The notes beneath the pieces are model-generated. The model ran no database searches and was not told the DNA's origin. It saw only the letters and a program-made list of their open reading frames with translations. Positions 1-11,189 of a stretch of 64,000 nt of DNA are shown piece after piece (position 1 is the first letter of the stretch; each line of letters opens with the position of its first letter). Position numbers and translations under genes: made by a program. Source of the stretch: Gnetum montanum (taxonomy: Eukaryota > Streptophyta > Gnetopsida > Gnetales > Gnetaceae). The stretch covers positions 161,924 through 225,923 of the forward strand of contig MNCI01009104.1 of NCBI GenBank assembly GCA_015680685.1, read 5' to 3'.

Positions 1-87
1 GGGCTGAAAATCAAGGGTTTAAAGGCTTTCACACTAGATTCCCCACTTCCCCCCACACCCCCCAAACCACTGCCACCACCACACCCC

Positions 88-190
88 NNNNNNNNNNNNN
101 NNNNNNNNNNNNNNNNNNNNNNNNNNNNNNNNNNNNNNNNNNNNNNNNNNNNNNNNNNNNNNNNNNNNNNNNNNNNNNNNNNNNNNNNNN
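88..190. other. Assembly gap (103 N)
   Basis: This is a run of undetermined bases between a C-rich stretch and a (TC)n microsatellite. A simple-repeat tract probably caused the gap, so its length may be nominal. Confidence 0.98.
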
Positions 191-211
191 TCTCTCTCTC
201 TCTCTCTCTCT
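191..211. repeat. (TC)n microsatellite
   Basis: This is an uninterrupted TC dinucleotide repeat directly against the gap edge. Its true length is unknown because it may continue into the N run. Confidence 0.9.
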
Positions 212-2500
212 TATTTCCATCCTGGCTAGTATGGAACAAGTGGCCCCCAACATGGGGAAAATATCCAGAGGATTTCCAAGGCTTATTTTGACTAGTTTTT
301 AACTCTTGGTGGCTTGTATGTCTGCATACTTGACTGGGGAAGGTCATAGGCTAATTTTGACACCTATTTTCAACCTCTGTGACCTTCCTTTTAAGCCTAA
401 AAGTGTCTTCCATGTTGGTTCCATGTTGGCCAACATGGATCGAGCATGGAAACCAAGGAAAACATGTTGCATGACATCCAAACAATAGAAATTTGGTTTT
501 GGGGTCTTCCCAAGCCAACACAAGGCTAGATCAGTCAAAATTGGTCACTTCAAAGGTCACAAAAGGCCAAAACAAAAGCCATGAAGTCATATCCCCTTAT
601 CTTCATGCTATCTAGTATGGTGATCTAAAACAAGGTTAAACAAGGCTGCATGGACAACTGGAACAAAGATCTCATAGTTGTGCATTCCCTAGTTATGTTT
701 TGAGGTCATTTTGAAAGGGATTTAAGGGCCAAATCAAGCCATGGGTAGTCTCCACATTGGCTAGCATGGAGAAAAGGTGGGACTCTTTCTTTTTCATCTT
801 AAAGTGGTTGGGAGAGAAAATCAATCAAGTTTCTAGGCCCCTTAGGCTACCAACTATGGTTTCCCAAGTTTTTGACTAATTTTGATCATGTTTGATGGTT
901 GTTTAAGACTATCAAAGGTCATACCCCCCTTGTCCCACACTAGCAGGATTACTCAAGTGTGTAAGAAGGGAGTTGATGGTTTTTGAGGGTTAAAATGAGG
1001 TCAAACAAGTGCAATCTTAAGGCTATGAAATCTTAGGCTTTCCCGATGTATGTTCTTGGTCTCCTAGAGCATTGATTTTTTGTCTGAGGTGAAAAGGTAG
1101 CTCTTCCTTGTTGGCTTCACATTGGTCAGGAAGAAAGGATTTCCACTATGAAAGAATCATAGATCTTAGTTCTAGGTCAATTTCAACAATAATCAACATG
1201 CATGTGTGCTCCTAAGGCTGCCCTTGTCAAGGGTTAGGGTTTAGGATCAAAATCAATTATTTTTAAGGACTTTTTAGTGGTTTTATGGCTTACTTCCTTC
1301 GTTCCACAATGGCGTCACATTGGCCAGCATGGAACAAGCTAGAAAGATCAAAAGGAATTAAATTTTGGCTATGTTTGGTCTATTTTTAAGGTTTGAAGGA
1401 TTTAAAGTGTGTTGAAAGGGTTCTAAGGTGCATGCAGGGTTATTTGATGTTATTTTGAGGTGTTTATGAGTTCCAAATAAGCCCCCTCTTCATCTCCATG
1501 CTGGCCAACACAAAACCAACTAGGAAGACTAGAGGGAATAAATTGTTAGCTATTTTAGATCAATTCTAATTGTGCATGTATAGTTCCAAAGTTGTTGCCA
1601 TCGATAGTCAAGGCCTAAGATCAAAATTTGTTAATTTCAAGGGTTTCATAGTGATTTTTTACCTTATTCCCTTGGTTCCACATTGGCTCCATGCTAGCTA
1701 GCATGGAACTAGCAAGGAAGACCTTAGGGGATTGATTTTTAGTTATATTTAATCATTTTAAGAAAGTGTGGTGACTCTCGAAAATGCTACTAGTGTTGTA
1801 GGGTAGGTACAAGGTAATTTGATGATATTTTGGTACATCTATGACCTCCCATGAACCTTCCTAGCTACATCCATGCTAGCACCACTCTGGCCAAGATGGA
1901 AGAGAGGTGTGCTTAGCATGGAGGCCAAGAAACTCATGAAAAATAATCATTTCTAAAAACTTTTAGCTGTCGGAGCCTCTGTGAAGGTTGGGTTATCATA
2001 GAAGTTCATTTGGAGGAAAATATTAATATTTTTTAGCCATCCCTCCTTCATCCACACTGGCTCCACTCTAGCCAACACGAATAGGATCTCCCCCCAACAT
2101 GGATGAACTTGGAGTCAAGTTTTAGGCCACTTTCAATAGGTTTTGACAGGGTTTCAAAGTTGTTGGGGCTATAGAGGGTTGAGGTTCATAATTTAGTGTT
2201 GAAATTAATTGAGTTAGAGGCTCCTATGTGGCCATAAAATTATTCCCCTCCCTTTTTTCCATGCTAGGCAAGGTGTCCTCAATGTGGAAGGAAGGGGGTT
2301 ATGAATTCTTGCCATTTTTTGACTATTTTTGTAATGTTTAAAGACTTTAAGAGACTTCAGCAAGGTCTATAGGTCACTAGGGTAGGTCATTGGGATGTTT
2401 ATGGCTATAGAGAAGGTTACACTACACACCCCTAGAGCATCCACACTGGCTAGAATGGAGAGTGGGGTTCACCAATGAGGAGAAGTTTCAAGGATGGTGT
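212..2500. repeat. Non-coding block rich in a CATGCTGG/CCAGCATGG word
   Basis: There is no coding potential. The block holds many copies of a half-site resembling CATGCTGG or CCAACATGGA, often as facing pairs. Examples lie near 408-446, 750-772, 1304-1335, 1492-1510, 1675-1712, 1863-1900, 2049-2085, 2262-2295 and 2435-2460. The pair at 420-439 is a perfect 20-bp palindrome. The same word occurs at 5221-5640 and, more thinly, at 52229-53850 around the outer element C. This block is therefore probably C's own non-coding sequence or LTR. No LTR partner could be aligned by eye. Confidence 0.5.
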
Positions 2501-2519
2501 TGGCAACCGTTTGGAATGC

Positions 2520-4200
2520 AACCACCAATGAGTGTCCTTGAATAGGATTTAGGTGCTTGTTGGTCTATGGCAACACCAAGGCCCAGATACCTCCAAATAG
2601 ACTCAATAGTTAATGTGAGTATGTGTGTGTGCTATCGTGAGAAATGAAACGGTTGGGTTGTGTGTAAAATTGTAAATGACTTATCTTAAAGAGATTCAAC
2701 CAACTTTGCAAAGTACTGTGAGTTGTCGAGATTTCCTATTTTGTTCAATTGCCTAGTCTATGCGGTCCTTATAATACCTACTTGTAACAAATAAAGTTTT
2801 GCAAAAACATTTGAGCACAACTCTGCGAATCTACTTCTAATTTTCCCCAAAGAAAGAGATAGTTCCACAAGAAAACTAGAAATAGAGTGAGATTCAATGG
2901 AAATAGAAAGAAGAGAAAAAGAAAGAAGATTTATGTAAAAATCTCAAATGTTTAAACAAGGTAAAATGATACGAGTAAACACTTCACAATTAAGCTATCC
3001 CAAATTCAATAACTGCAAATTTTTCAAACTTCTAAGGCTCAAATAAGCAATTTCTTCAAGACAATCCTACTATGCTACCCAAAAAAAATTTGTTGCGTAA
3101 ACTATCACGTACCAGACTCTATTTTGGCTAGATAATGGATGTCAAAAATTGCATTCAATAGAACCTTCAAAAGACTTGACAATTTATGATTGAAATACCA
3201 CGGAGATTCCCTTTAAAGATAAAAGAAGCTATTCTGGTCCTATCAAAATACCAAAGATTTTTTGAACCCTCTTGACTATTGAATTGTTTAACAACTTGAC
3301 TACATGCAAAGGCTCTCTTACAACAATCTAAATAGTGATTCTTATACATTGCACAATAATAAAATTCACTACTAAAATGCTCTTAAGGCTTTCAAACACA
3401 AGCTCTTCTATGAAAAAATTTTAATAGAAATTTTCTATCATCCAACAAGAACAATAAGAGCAATCTAAAAATCCCAAAATTACTTGCCAAGCATGATACT
3501 ATCTAAACCACTAGCTAAACAATTTAAACAGAATTAAAAAAAAGCATAACTCATAGGACTATGACAAAGAGGCTGAAATTTTGTCTTTAACAAGTCATCT
3601 TACAAGCAATCTTTCACAATGTCTTCTTTACAAATGCTCTTCCCCCCAGCCACCAAGACCCAAAGCGAGATCCCCCTCAGAGACCCCTTTCCTTCCTACC
3701 CTTGAAGCCCTTTTATAGTAACCTCAAGGTAGTTACAATCATCATGAGAAGGTGAGGTAAGTTACAAACATTATGGGTGGTTATAACCATCATAGAGATA
3801 AAAAAGCTGCAGTTGACAAGTGTCCCATTTAGTTGCCAAGTGGCCCATTCAGTTGCCAAGTGGTCACCATGGAGATAAAAAAGTTATAGTTGACAAGTGG
3901 CCTTTGTAGTGGTTATAACCACCATTTTAATTGAGAAGCTACAATTGTCATGAAATTACAACATTTATACGAAATTTAAAATGAATCCAAGTATCTAATG
4001 GCTATATTCACCATGGGGCTAATATCTTGTAGTTGCAACCATCATGATAGACTAGGGAGCCATGGAGGACTCATGTTTCGTTTCTACATGTCTCATTATG
4101 GTATGGCCATAAATATATTCATATTTCAATTTTATGGTCCCAAACAACCATAGTAACTTATCCAAACTGGTACCCATTTATCTATATTATTATTTTTCTT
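2520..4200 (-). mobile_element. LTR-like block of another retroelement
   Basis: Read on the minus strand, this block has the layout of an LTR. It follows the end of a short coding remnant (4204-4467), carries a clear TATA box (3711-3717), and continues through a transcribed-looking T-rich stretch. A short internal repeat near 3795-3915 repeats a phrase ending GTTGACAAGTGG. Neither exact ends nor a target duplication could be set. A solo LTR or the 3' LTR of a decayed copia-type element would both fit. Confidence 0.4.
3711..3717 (-). promoter_or_regulatory. TATA box on minus strand
   Basis: The minus strand reads CTATAAAAGGG here, in a block that otherwise looks like an LTR U3/R junction. No transcript evidence is available. 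Confidence 0.5.
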
Positions 4201-4203
4201 ATG

Positions 4204-4467
4204 TCACTCCCAATTTATGTGCAAATTCTCTAGATCATGAGGATGTTCAGCTTTTTGGAATAATAAAATCGTAGTCAAGATGTCTGCAGTGTATTTTTCA
4301 CGAATTATTGCGTGAGCTTGTTTCATCAAGAGTAATGCTTGAACTGAAACTGGGATAATGAGCAACGCCAACTCCCTCCTATGCAAATACTTCAAATTAA
4401 CAGGAAATCTACCACTGTTAATCATCAAGATTCTGACGTGCAACAAAGAAATGAAGAATTTCACCAT
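4204..4467 (-). pseudogene. Possible C-terminal scrap of a Ty1/copia polyprotein
   Basis: This is an 87-codon minus-strand frame. Near its end it contains the phrase YTADILT, followed by a leucine- and lysine/glutamate-containing tail. That recalls the ADILTK motif closing the RNase H of Ty1/copia polyproteins, and an LTR-like block with a TATA box follows directly downstream, as it should. The rest of the frame does not align convincingly with RNase H. The call rests on one short motif plus position, and a chance open frame is a real alternative. Confidence 0.28.
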
Positions 4468-4499
4468 TTGCTAGTGTGGTATTGTTACTAGAACAACTA

Positions 4500-6073
4500 C
4501 AAATTCATCCCTGCTGAGTCACTAGTGTCATCTAGATACACTGAAGCTCTATTTTAGTGACAGTTATTCAGTGTCAGAAGGTTTGAAACTCTGTTGAGCA
4601 TCCCACCAATTTTTGCACGAACTGTACGCACCCTACACCAGTGGAGCCAAAGGCGTAATGGAAATGATTACAACCATCGTTCTCAGCGAGACCTCCATGT
4701 GTGCTCTGCGTTCACTGAATTTTTGGGACCAGATTCTTGGCACGATGCCCTTGTCTACCATGATTTAAGATTTCCATCAGCTACGGTTACGCACTACATT
4801 TTTCTTGGAGTTTTATTTCTCTACCATGCCCTGGTGCTCTGTCAAATACGAGCTAGAAATCCTATTGCATTTTTGCCCTTTTATGCAAAGAATCCACTCT
4901 CTGTATACTACGGATTATTGAAGGAGATCTTCTTTTTCTTTTGTAGGTTCCAGGAGCAAATGATAATTGTGGTTTAGGGTTCTAACTGCCTAAAATCCTT
5001 GCCCTAGATTTACCTAGGGCTTCTTGTGTTTTTATTTCTAAATTTAATTTTATTATACCAACCTATTCCATGAAATGGCCAAAATGTGCCAACAGATGGA
5101 AATCAACTCAAAATGTGGCTACTATCAATTATTGGAGGTCATGGGGAAGCATATGGGCTATTAAGATGAAACTTATGGTCACTTAGGGCTTGAATAAGGG
5201 TTTTAGGTCATACCCCTTGAGCCTCCATGCTGGGTAGTGTGGAGGGGGGGATTTACCTATGTGGGGAAGCTAAGTCCAAAGTTTTCATGTACTTTCAACT
5301 ATGTTTGATGAGGTTTCATGGCTACTAAGAGTAATTAGAGGGGTTCTAGGTCATGTGGGCCCACTTCAGGGGTCAGATCTAGGCCTGATGGGCTTTGGGA
5401 GGGGTAAGTGTAGGTGTTACTCCCTAGCTCCATGTTGGGCAATGTTGCCTTAGCATGGAAGCTCAACATGGCCAAATTTATTGAGACCAAGCCCGCCTTT
5501 GTAGTCCAAGGTTGGATGAGATGGATCGCAGCTACCTGAGATGGCAAGGGAGTTAGTGTGGAAGCATGGTAAGGCTATAGGGGTTGGTATCCATGCTGCC
5601 TAACATGGATACAATCTAGCATGGATACAAGGATGCATGGGTTGTGGATGCTCCAAGGGGTTAAAACCCTAGTGTTGATGGAGTTTTTAGTCTAGTATTA
5701 GAGCATATGATGGGGCCCACTGCCCAAAATTCAAAAATTTAAACTTAAGCTTTTGTTTCCCACCATCCCCAACATAGGAAAGACTCCCTCCTCACCAACC
5801 CCCCACCCCCCACCCTACTACCTTTGCACTTCAATGCACAAAATTAACAATGGGAGTATGAGTGAAAATGTTTAGGTTTATGTTTGGTTTTTATTGTTGA
5901 TTTTGCTAAGTTTTGGTCACCAACTATCATTCTCCACCATAGCATACTTACTAAATCTCTTGTAGAGATTCCAACCCTCAACCACCATCAATCCTCACCA
6001 TGGAAGCACTAAATCTTCCTCCTAGCTAGTATAGAGGTTTTAGCTTCCAAGCTTCTTCAACATTGGTGCAATA
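4500..6073. other. Non-coding spacer of element C
   Basis: No recognisable gene is present. Facing copies of the C word occur at 5221-5250, 5428-5460 and 5588-5640. An open plus-strand frame at 4594-4977 has no recognisable motif. By analogy with elements A and B this spacer lies upstream of the antisense gene, where pol would be expected further left, but no pol is seen. Confidence 0.5.
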
Positions 6074-6198
6074 ATGATGAAGAAACATGGAGGTAGTAGT
6101 AAAAACTCAAAGATGTATGCTACTGATAATGTAGCCAAGAATATCTCCCAACTTCCTAAGTTGATTACCATTTAGACATCCTCCTTGCTACCTCCCAG
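6074..6198 (+). pseudogene. Element C antisense gene, exon 1
   Basis: This is a short, basic first exon opening with two ATGs (6074 and 6077) and ending at a GT donor (CCTCCCAG|GTATGT). It contains one in-frame TAG. It matches A exon 1 (14113-14261) and B exon 1 (37315-37198) in length, position, lysine-rich start and donor. The intron that follows contains the whole of inserted element A, with exon 2 resuming at 25801. Sequence identity between the copies is low, so the assignment rests mainly on layout. Confidence 0.42.
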
Positions 6199-7150
6199 GT
6201 ATGTCAATCGTTGATATTTTCTCTAGTTTCCCAACTATTTTTGTGCTTTTTCTCACTAAAGAAAAGGTCATTTTCATTAGATCTACTTGAAAGGGCTTGA
6301 TGCAATTGAATTTTGAGTAAATCCAACATCATATCTTGGCCATTTCTACATGGATCTAAAGTTGTTTGGTCATTCAATCTTTGGTAGATTTGATTTTTGA
6401 AATAGGCTTATTTTTGTATGCGTGTAAGCAAATTTGTCGATTTTTTACTAAAAAAAAGGCTACATTTTTGCAAAATATAATGTCATGGCTCTTTAGGGTT
6501 ATGTTTAAGCTTTACATTGGTTATGGTCTCATCCAATTTTGGTTCATAACGATGAAGTTATGGTTGTTTTAATTAGGATGTGTAATTAGAATTTGTGCCA
6601 TTTTTCATATTTTCGTCCAAATTTATGAAATTTTTCTGAATAAACGGCAAGGGATTTGAATTTTTGCTAAGTGTGGGTATGTATGACACGATTTGAGCTT
6701 TCAAAAAATGATAGAACCACTTTTTTGGAGCTCATACAAATTTTTGGTGAATGTTTTACCAACCCTGTGAAAAAAGGAATTTATGTTGACACCTATGATT
6801 ATGAAAATTTGGCTATGGCTCATGTAAAATTGGTTATGTTTTTTTTTTTTGTACTAGCTATGGCTGAAAAGCTTTTGATTTCAAGATTCCTCTAGTTGTG
6901 GAATCACTGAAATCAAAGCTTTCAAGAATTTTTTATAAAGTTTTAACTGTAGTCGTGTTAATTAGTCTTAATTCTAGTTGTAGCACTTTACCCCTTGAAG
7001 CTGGGTGTTATTGACATCCTTAGAGATTCCTCTTGCCAACTTCATGCCCCTGGGGATGCCTAAATATGTAAACTATGTTCTAAAGTTGGTTTCATGAGAA
7101 ATAGAGATTTTTTTCTATTTTTAGTAGGTTTTCTCCTATGGTTGTTCTTT

Positions 7151-7155
7151 CTAGG
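7151..7155. repeat. Target site duplication of A, left copy (CTAGG)
   Basis: CTAGG directly precedes the left LTR and is repeated at 25553-25557 directly after the right LTR, as expected for integrase-mediated Ty3/gypsy insertion. Confidence 0.92.
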
Positions 7156-8956
7156 TGTACTGACCTAAATCGTTGGTGTAAGGCTAGAAGGGAAAACAAA
7201 CACCGAAAGATCATCGAGTAGACACAGCTGACCTTGCCTTCGCCTGAGGGCAAGCTGGAAAAGAAAATGAAGGTAGAGTGCATTGGATGGTCTACACACA
7301 AATCAACCAAGGACTTCTCCGAGTGTAAACTATGGCTTGTGCTGGGGTTATCGTAACTGATGTTTTAAATGTAAATAGAGCGCACGAAATGTAAATAGAA
7401 ATGTATACAAAACTGGTATTGTAAACAAAATATAAATTGAATGTAAAAAAAAAAGCAAACAATATAATGGCTGGTAAAACGAACTGTATTGTATTGCTTA
7501 GAAAATATGTGCACCGGTCAAAGCGTAGCTGCATGTGTAGATGGCAAGTCAAGCGTCAAGCCCTGGGGTGATGTGATGTATTTCAAGAGTGCTTGGATGC
7601 TAGGAGTCAAGTATGCCCGAGCATCCAAGGATTGCTAGTCTAAGTTTCCTAAGCCGTCAACCTTCAAAATTGCCAACCCCGTTTATGTGAATTGACAGGG
7701 TATTTATAGGGTTGGGCCAGGCTCGGGTGCGGAATCCAAGAATTGAATCAACGGCTAGGAGATGAGAGGAAAGCGGATCAAGTGACATGTGTCCAATGGA
7801 CAGTTGTATGTGAGTTGGACATGTGTGGGCAAGCTATGTTCTGAACCAGGTACATTGTATCTTACAACGTGCGACAACTTACTCAAGCTAGCTTACGCTC
7901 ATGGAAGCACACACAATTCGGAGTGTAAGAGCCTAACAAATGACAAATGATGAAATCACAATGTACAACAAGAGAAATTAACTCTGGCTTGCTTGAAACT
8001 TATGGATCTTTGAATTGACTATCACAGGATGTCGATTTGAGTGGTTTTGTGGCTGTTTGAGGTGTCTTTTCCTGACAAGAACTTCCAGCATGAGGTGATT
8101 TTGTCACAATGTGTCCTCAGCGTGCACATGCTACACTCACACTGCACTCACACTACAGCATGTCCCCAGCATGACCTTAGCGTGAGTGACTTGAAAGTAA
8201 TGCATTTCACTCCATATTTTGATTTTTGAAGCCTAATTCTTGAGTACAACAGTTTCTTGTCTGTGTCTGACCCTGAGAGTGATCTGAAAATCAAAAACTT
8301 ACCTTGAAATTGCCTTGTTTTGAGCCACCTTTGGCAGCTCACGCTGGACTCACGTTGCAGCGTGACCATAGCGTGAGCTGTAGCATGACCACAGCGTGAG
8401 CCACAAAAATTGCCATTTTTGGCCTCAAAGACTGAAATTCTGAACACTGAAGGTTGAAGTTGTCAACAATGAACTCTGAGGGTGACTTGATCTTTGGAAA
8501 TCAAGTCATTTCAACTCAGTTTTGAGGCTCCTAGAGTTGGTTACACTGGACTCATGCTGCCAGCATGAGTGTAGCATGACCATAGCGTGAACTGCAGCAT
8601 GTGTGTGGAAATGTGAACAGTTTGTCTCCAAATTCGAATTTCTAAATGTTGAAACCTAGAGTGGATATCAGTGGCCCTCATGGATGGCTTGCACTCTCAA
8701 ATTTTGACCATTTTTGACTTGATTTGGAGGCTTCTAGGGTTGGTCACGTTGGACTCACGCTGCCAGCATGACCTGCAGTGTGAGTCTGAAAATTTACAAT
8801 TTCCAGCGTGTGTTGCCCAGGATAAGCTAGCATGTGTTGCCTAGGATAAGCCAGCATGAGTGAGCTTGACTTAGTCCAATTTTTACCTCCCAAAGGTCAA
8901 GAGGACTTTGAGTTATTCTTGCTTCAAAGTGTTAGGCTGAAATTAGTGGTGTTTCA
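7156..8956 (-). repeat. Element A 3' LTR
   Basis: This aligns throughout with 23789-25552, starting TGTAYTGACC and ending GTGTTTCA on the plus strand. The half at 8085-8860 is dense in the A-specific word CAGCRTGA and its complement, for example at 8087, 8157-8185, 8337-8401, 8543-8607 and 8746-8785. Confidence 0.93.
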
Positions 8957-8973
8957 TTGGCCCCTCTTTGTTG
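8957..8973 (-). other. Polypurine tract of element A
   Basis: On the minus strand this reads CAACAAAGAGGGGCCAA, directly abutting the LTR start TGAAACACC. Element B has nearly the same sequence before its 3' LTR. It primes plus-strand DNA synthesis in the family. Confidence 0.85.
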
Positions 8974-9689
8974 ATGTCTGGAGGAATCCACCCGAGAGCA
9001 TCGACAAAGAAGTGCAAAACACCATGAACAACCAAGTACCAAACATTAATCGTTAATCCTTGGCTGGACGTCATCGCACCATGTTCAAAAGTACATGGGA
9101 TTGGGGGAATGCAGTTCAAGATGCAAGGGGATTGGTTGTCACTGGGGAAATCCAGGGATATGATTACTGTTGGAATTGTGAGATAGGAATGCTCTCACAT
9201 GAACAAATTATATCATTGGTCCTCGTCAATAGTCGATTTTCAGCAGACTCGGAGCCAAGACATAGGGGGCGTGCGTTCTTTGGAGAAATGGGACTCTTGT
9301 GGAGTGTTTACAGGGCCCATTGTAAACAACCAAAGCCACGTGATGATACATGATCTTTTTGAGATATGAGTGTAACTTATTTCCAAGATAATTGCCTTCT
9401 CTCCTAGGGCTTGTATAAGAATAGCCAATAGTCTTTGGTTTATGATGTGTCATCCTGCAAACAAAACTCCAAGAAGACAAGAAAACCACAAATGAAATGG
9501 TTAACTAAGCACTTTAAACTTGAGAACAGCCAAGGAGATTGAGCCACCATGTGCAATTTCAAAGTGGACAGAATCATGAGCAGCATCAGTTTCATCAGGG
9601 TCCATGAGACAAATTATGCAGCAAGTCTTTGTGAAACAAGCATAGCCAATTGTAACAACACTTCTTTTTAAATTTTTCTTGGTCATTGA
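8974..9689. other. Element A 3' tail of unknown content
   Basis: This block lies between the polypurine tract and the post-pol minisatellite. It lacks the A word and has open frames on both strands (plus 9060-9353; minus 9501-9686 and 9226-9489). The minus frame at 9501-9686 has fairly protein-like composition and is followed downstream by an acceptor-like TTTGCAG near 9467. A captured host-gene fragment is possible, but I recognise no family. Confidence 0.35.
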
Positions 9690-10040
9690 TGATTTCGCTA
9701 GTTTATAGTCTTAGCGAACTGTTTTGGGTTAGTTTCATGTCATAACCCCTTAGACGGTGCTAGTTTAGCATCGTAGCGGATGATGCATTGCTAGATTATA
9801 GTCGTAGCAGACTGTAAAGAGGCAAACTAGTTTATAGTCTTAGTGGACTCTGGATGCTAGTTTCACGTCATGGTAGACAGATGTGGCAGTTTAGTGTCAT
9901 ACCGGACAAAGCTCTGTGGTGTCGGTTTATTGTCATGACTCCAAGACTATTCTGTGGTATCAGTTTTAAGTCATGATGCTAGGACTTTTCTGTGGTATCA
10001 GTTTTAAGTCATGATGCTAGAACTTTTACGTACCTCAATT
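9690..10040 (-). repeat. Post-pol degenerate minisatellite of element A
   Basis: This is a chain of about eight units of 35-45 bp, each built around a core that reads on the element strand like GTCYGCTAYGACTATAAACT. The units sit directly after the pol stop. The same core recurs in A downstream of protease (19330-19640), in B at both matching positions, and in C downstream of protease. Confidence 0.8.
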
Positions 10041-10043
10041 TCA

Positions 10044-11180
10044 TCAGAAATAGTACCATTTCAGGTACAAATGATTTTTAGGATTAGCAAACTCATTCCC
10101 ATCCATGTCAGCAAGTTTGAATGCTCCATTATTGTATGCCTTTGTGACTAAGTAAGGCCCTTCCCAGTTGGCTGAGAATTTGTCTGGATATTCATGGACG
10201 GCCTTAAGAACAAAGCCTCCTTCTTTAATGGGGTGCTTGTGCAGATCGTGTTTGTGTCGTTGCCACTGTTGTTTTTGGTACCATTCGATTTGATCAAGCA
10301 TTTGCACACGTTCTTCCCCTACTGAGTCAAGGTCAACAATGCGTAGTTCATTATTTTGACTCTCATCAAGGAGGCTCAAGAGAGCTATCCGTAACGACGA
10401 AACCTATAACTCCAAAGGTAAAACAGCTTCAGATCCGTACACAAGACTATATGGCTTTTTACCTATAGATGTTCAATGTGTCGTTCTGTATGCCCATAAT
10501 GTGTAGACTAATTGTTCATGCCATTATTTCTTGCTCTGATTAAGCATCCTTTTGAGCACCATGATGAAAGTCTTGTTTGTAGCCTCTGCTTGACCATTTC
10601 TCTATGGGTAGTAAGGTGATGAAAATGCATGTTTAATACCCAGACTTTCACAAAAACTTTAAGTATATGCATTGCTGAATTGTGGCCCATTGTCAGAAAT
10701 GATGGTCATTAGAATACCAAAACGAGTCACAATATTTTCTATTATGAAGGTGAAAATATGTTTTGAAGTGGTCTTCCTAAGAGGGATAACTTCTACCCAT
10801 TTTGTGAAGTATTTAGTTGCTGTGATAATGAAGCTATGTCCTACGAAGGATGATGGCGTTATTGGTCCAATTAAGTTTAATCCCCATTTTTGGAATGGCC
10901 ATGTGATTTTTGTTGTGTGTAATTCATTAGGTGGCACATGTATTAGATTACCATGCCTTTGGAAAATGTCACACGTTCTGACCTTGGAGATGCAATCATA
11001 TTCCATGTGTGGCCAGTAGTAGCCTAAGCACCTAATCTTTGTTGCCATTTCTTTGGGTGCTATATGCCCTTCGCAAAGTCCCTCGTGGACTTGTTCTATG
11101 ATCATTTGATGGTCAATGCTACTAACGCACATCAGCAGGATGCCTTCATAGGATTTGCAACACAATGTGTCCCCTATCAA
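10044..11180 (-). pseudogene. Element A integrase (broken)
   Basis: This is the last pol domain, which inserts the cDNA into the genome. The N-terminal zinc-binding block is visible in 10900-11120 (HEGLCEGH, then CDIF), but the last Cys has become Phe. In the catalytic core the first Asp is replaced by Asn (WGLNLIG), while the second Asp is kept in SDNGPQF. The frame then breaks between about 10660 and 10380. The C-terminal part (10379-10044) retains the FSANWEGPYLV and NHLYLKWYYF phrases that close the matching domain in B. The loss of two key residues makes this copy inactive. Confidence 0.9.
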
Positions 11181-11189
11181 TGTGTACTG

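Noticed and set aside
4594-4977. 127-codon plus-strand open frame
   Set aside because: No motif, no homologue recognised, no splice or promoter context. Chance or an unidentified remnant is more likely than a gene.
9060-9353. 97-codon plus-strand open frame in A's tail
   Set aside because: No recognisable family. Kept only as part of the unexplained-tail finding.
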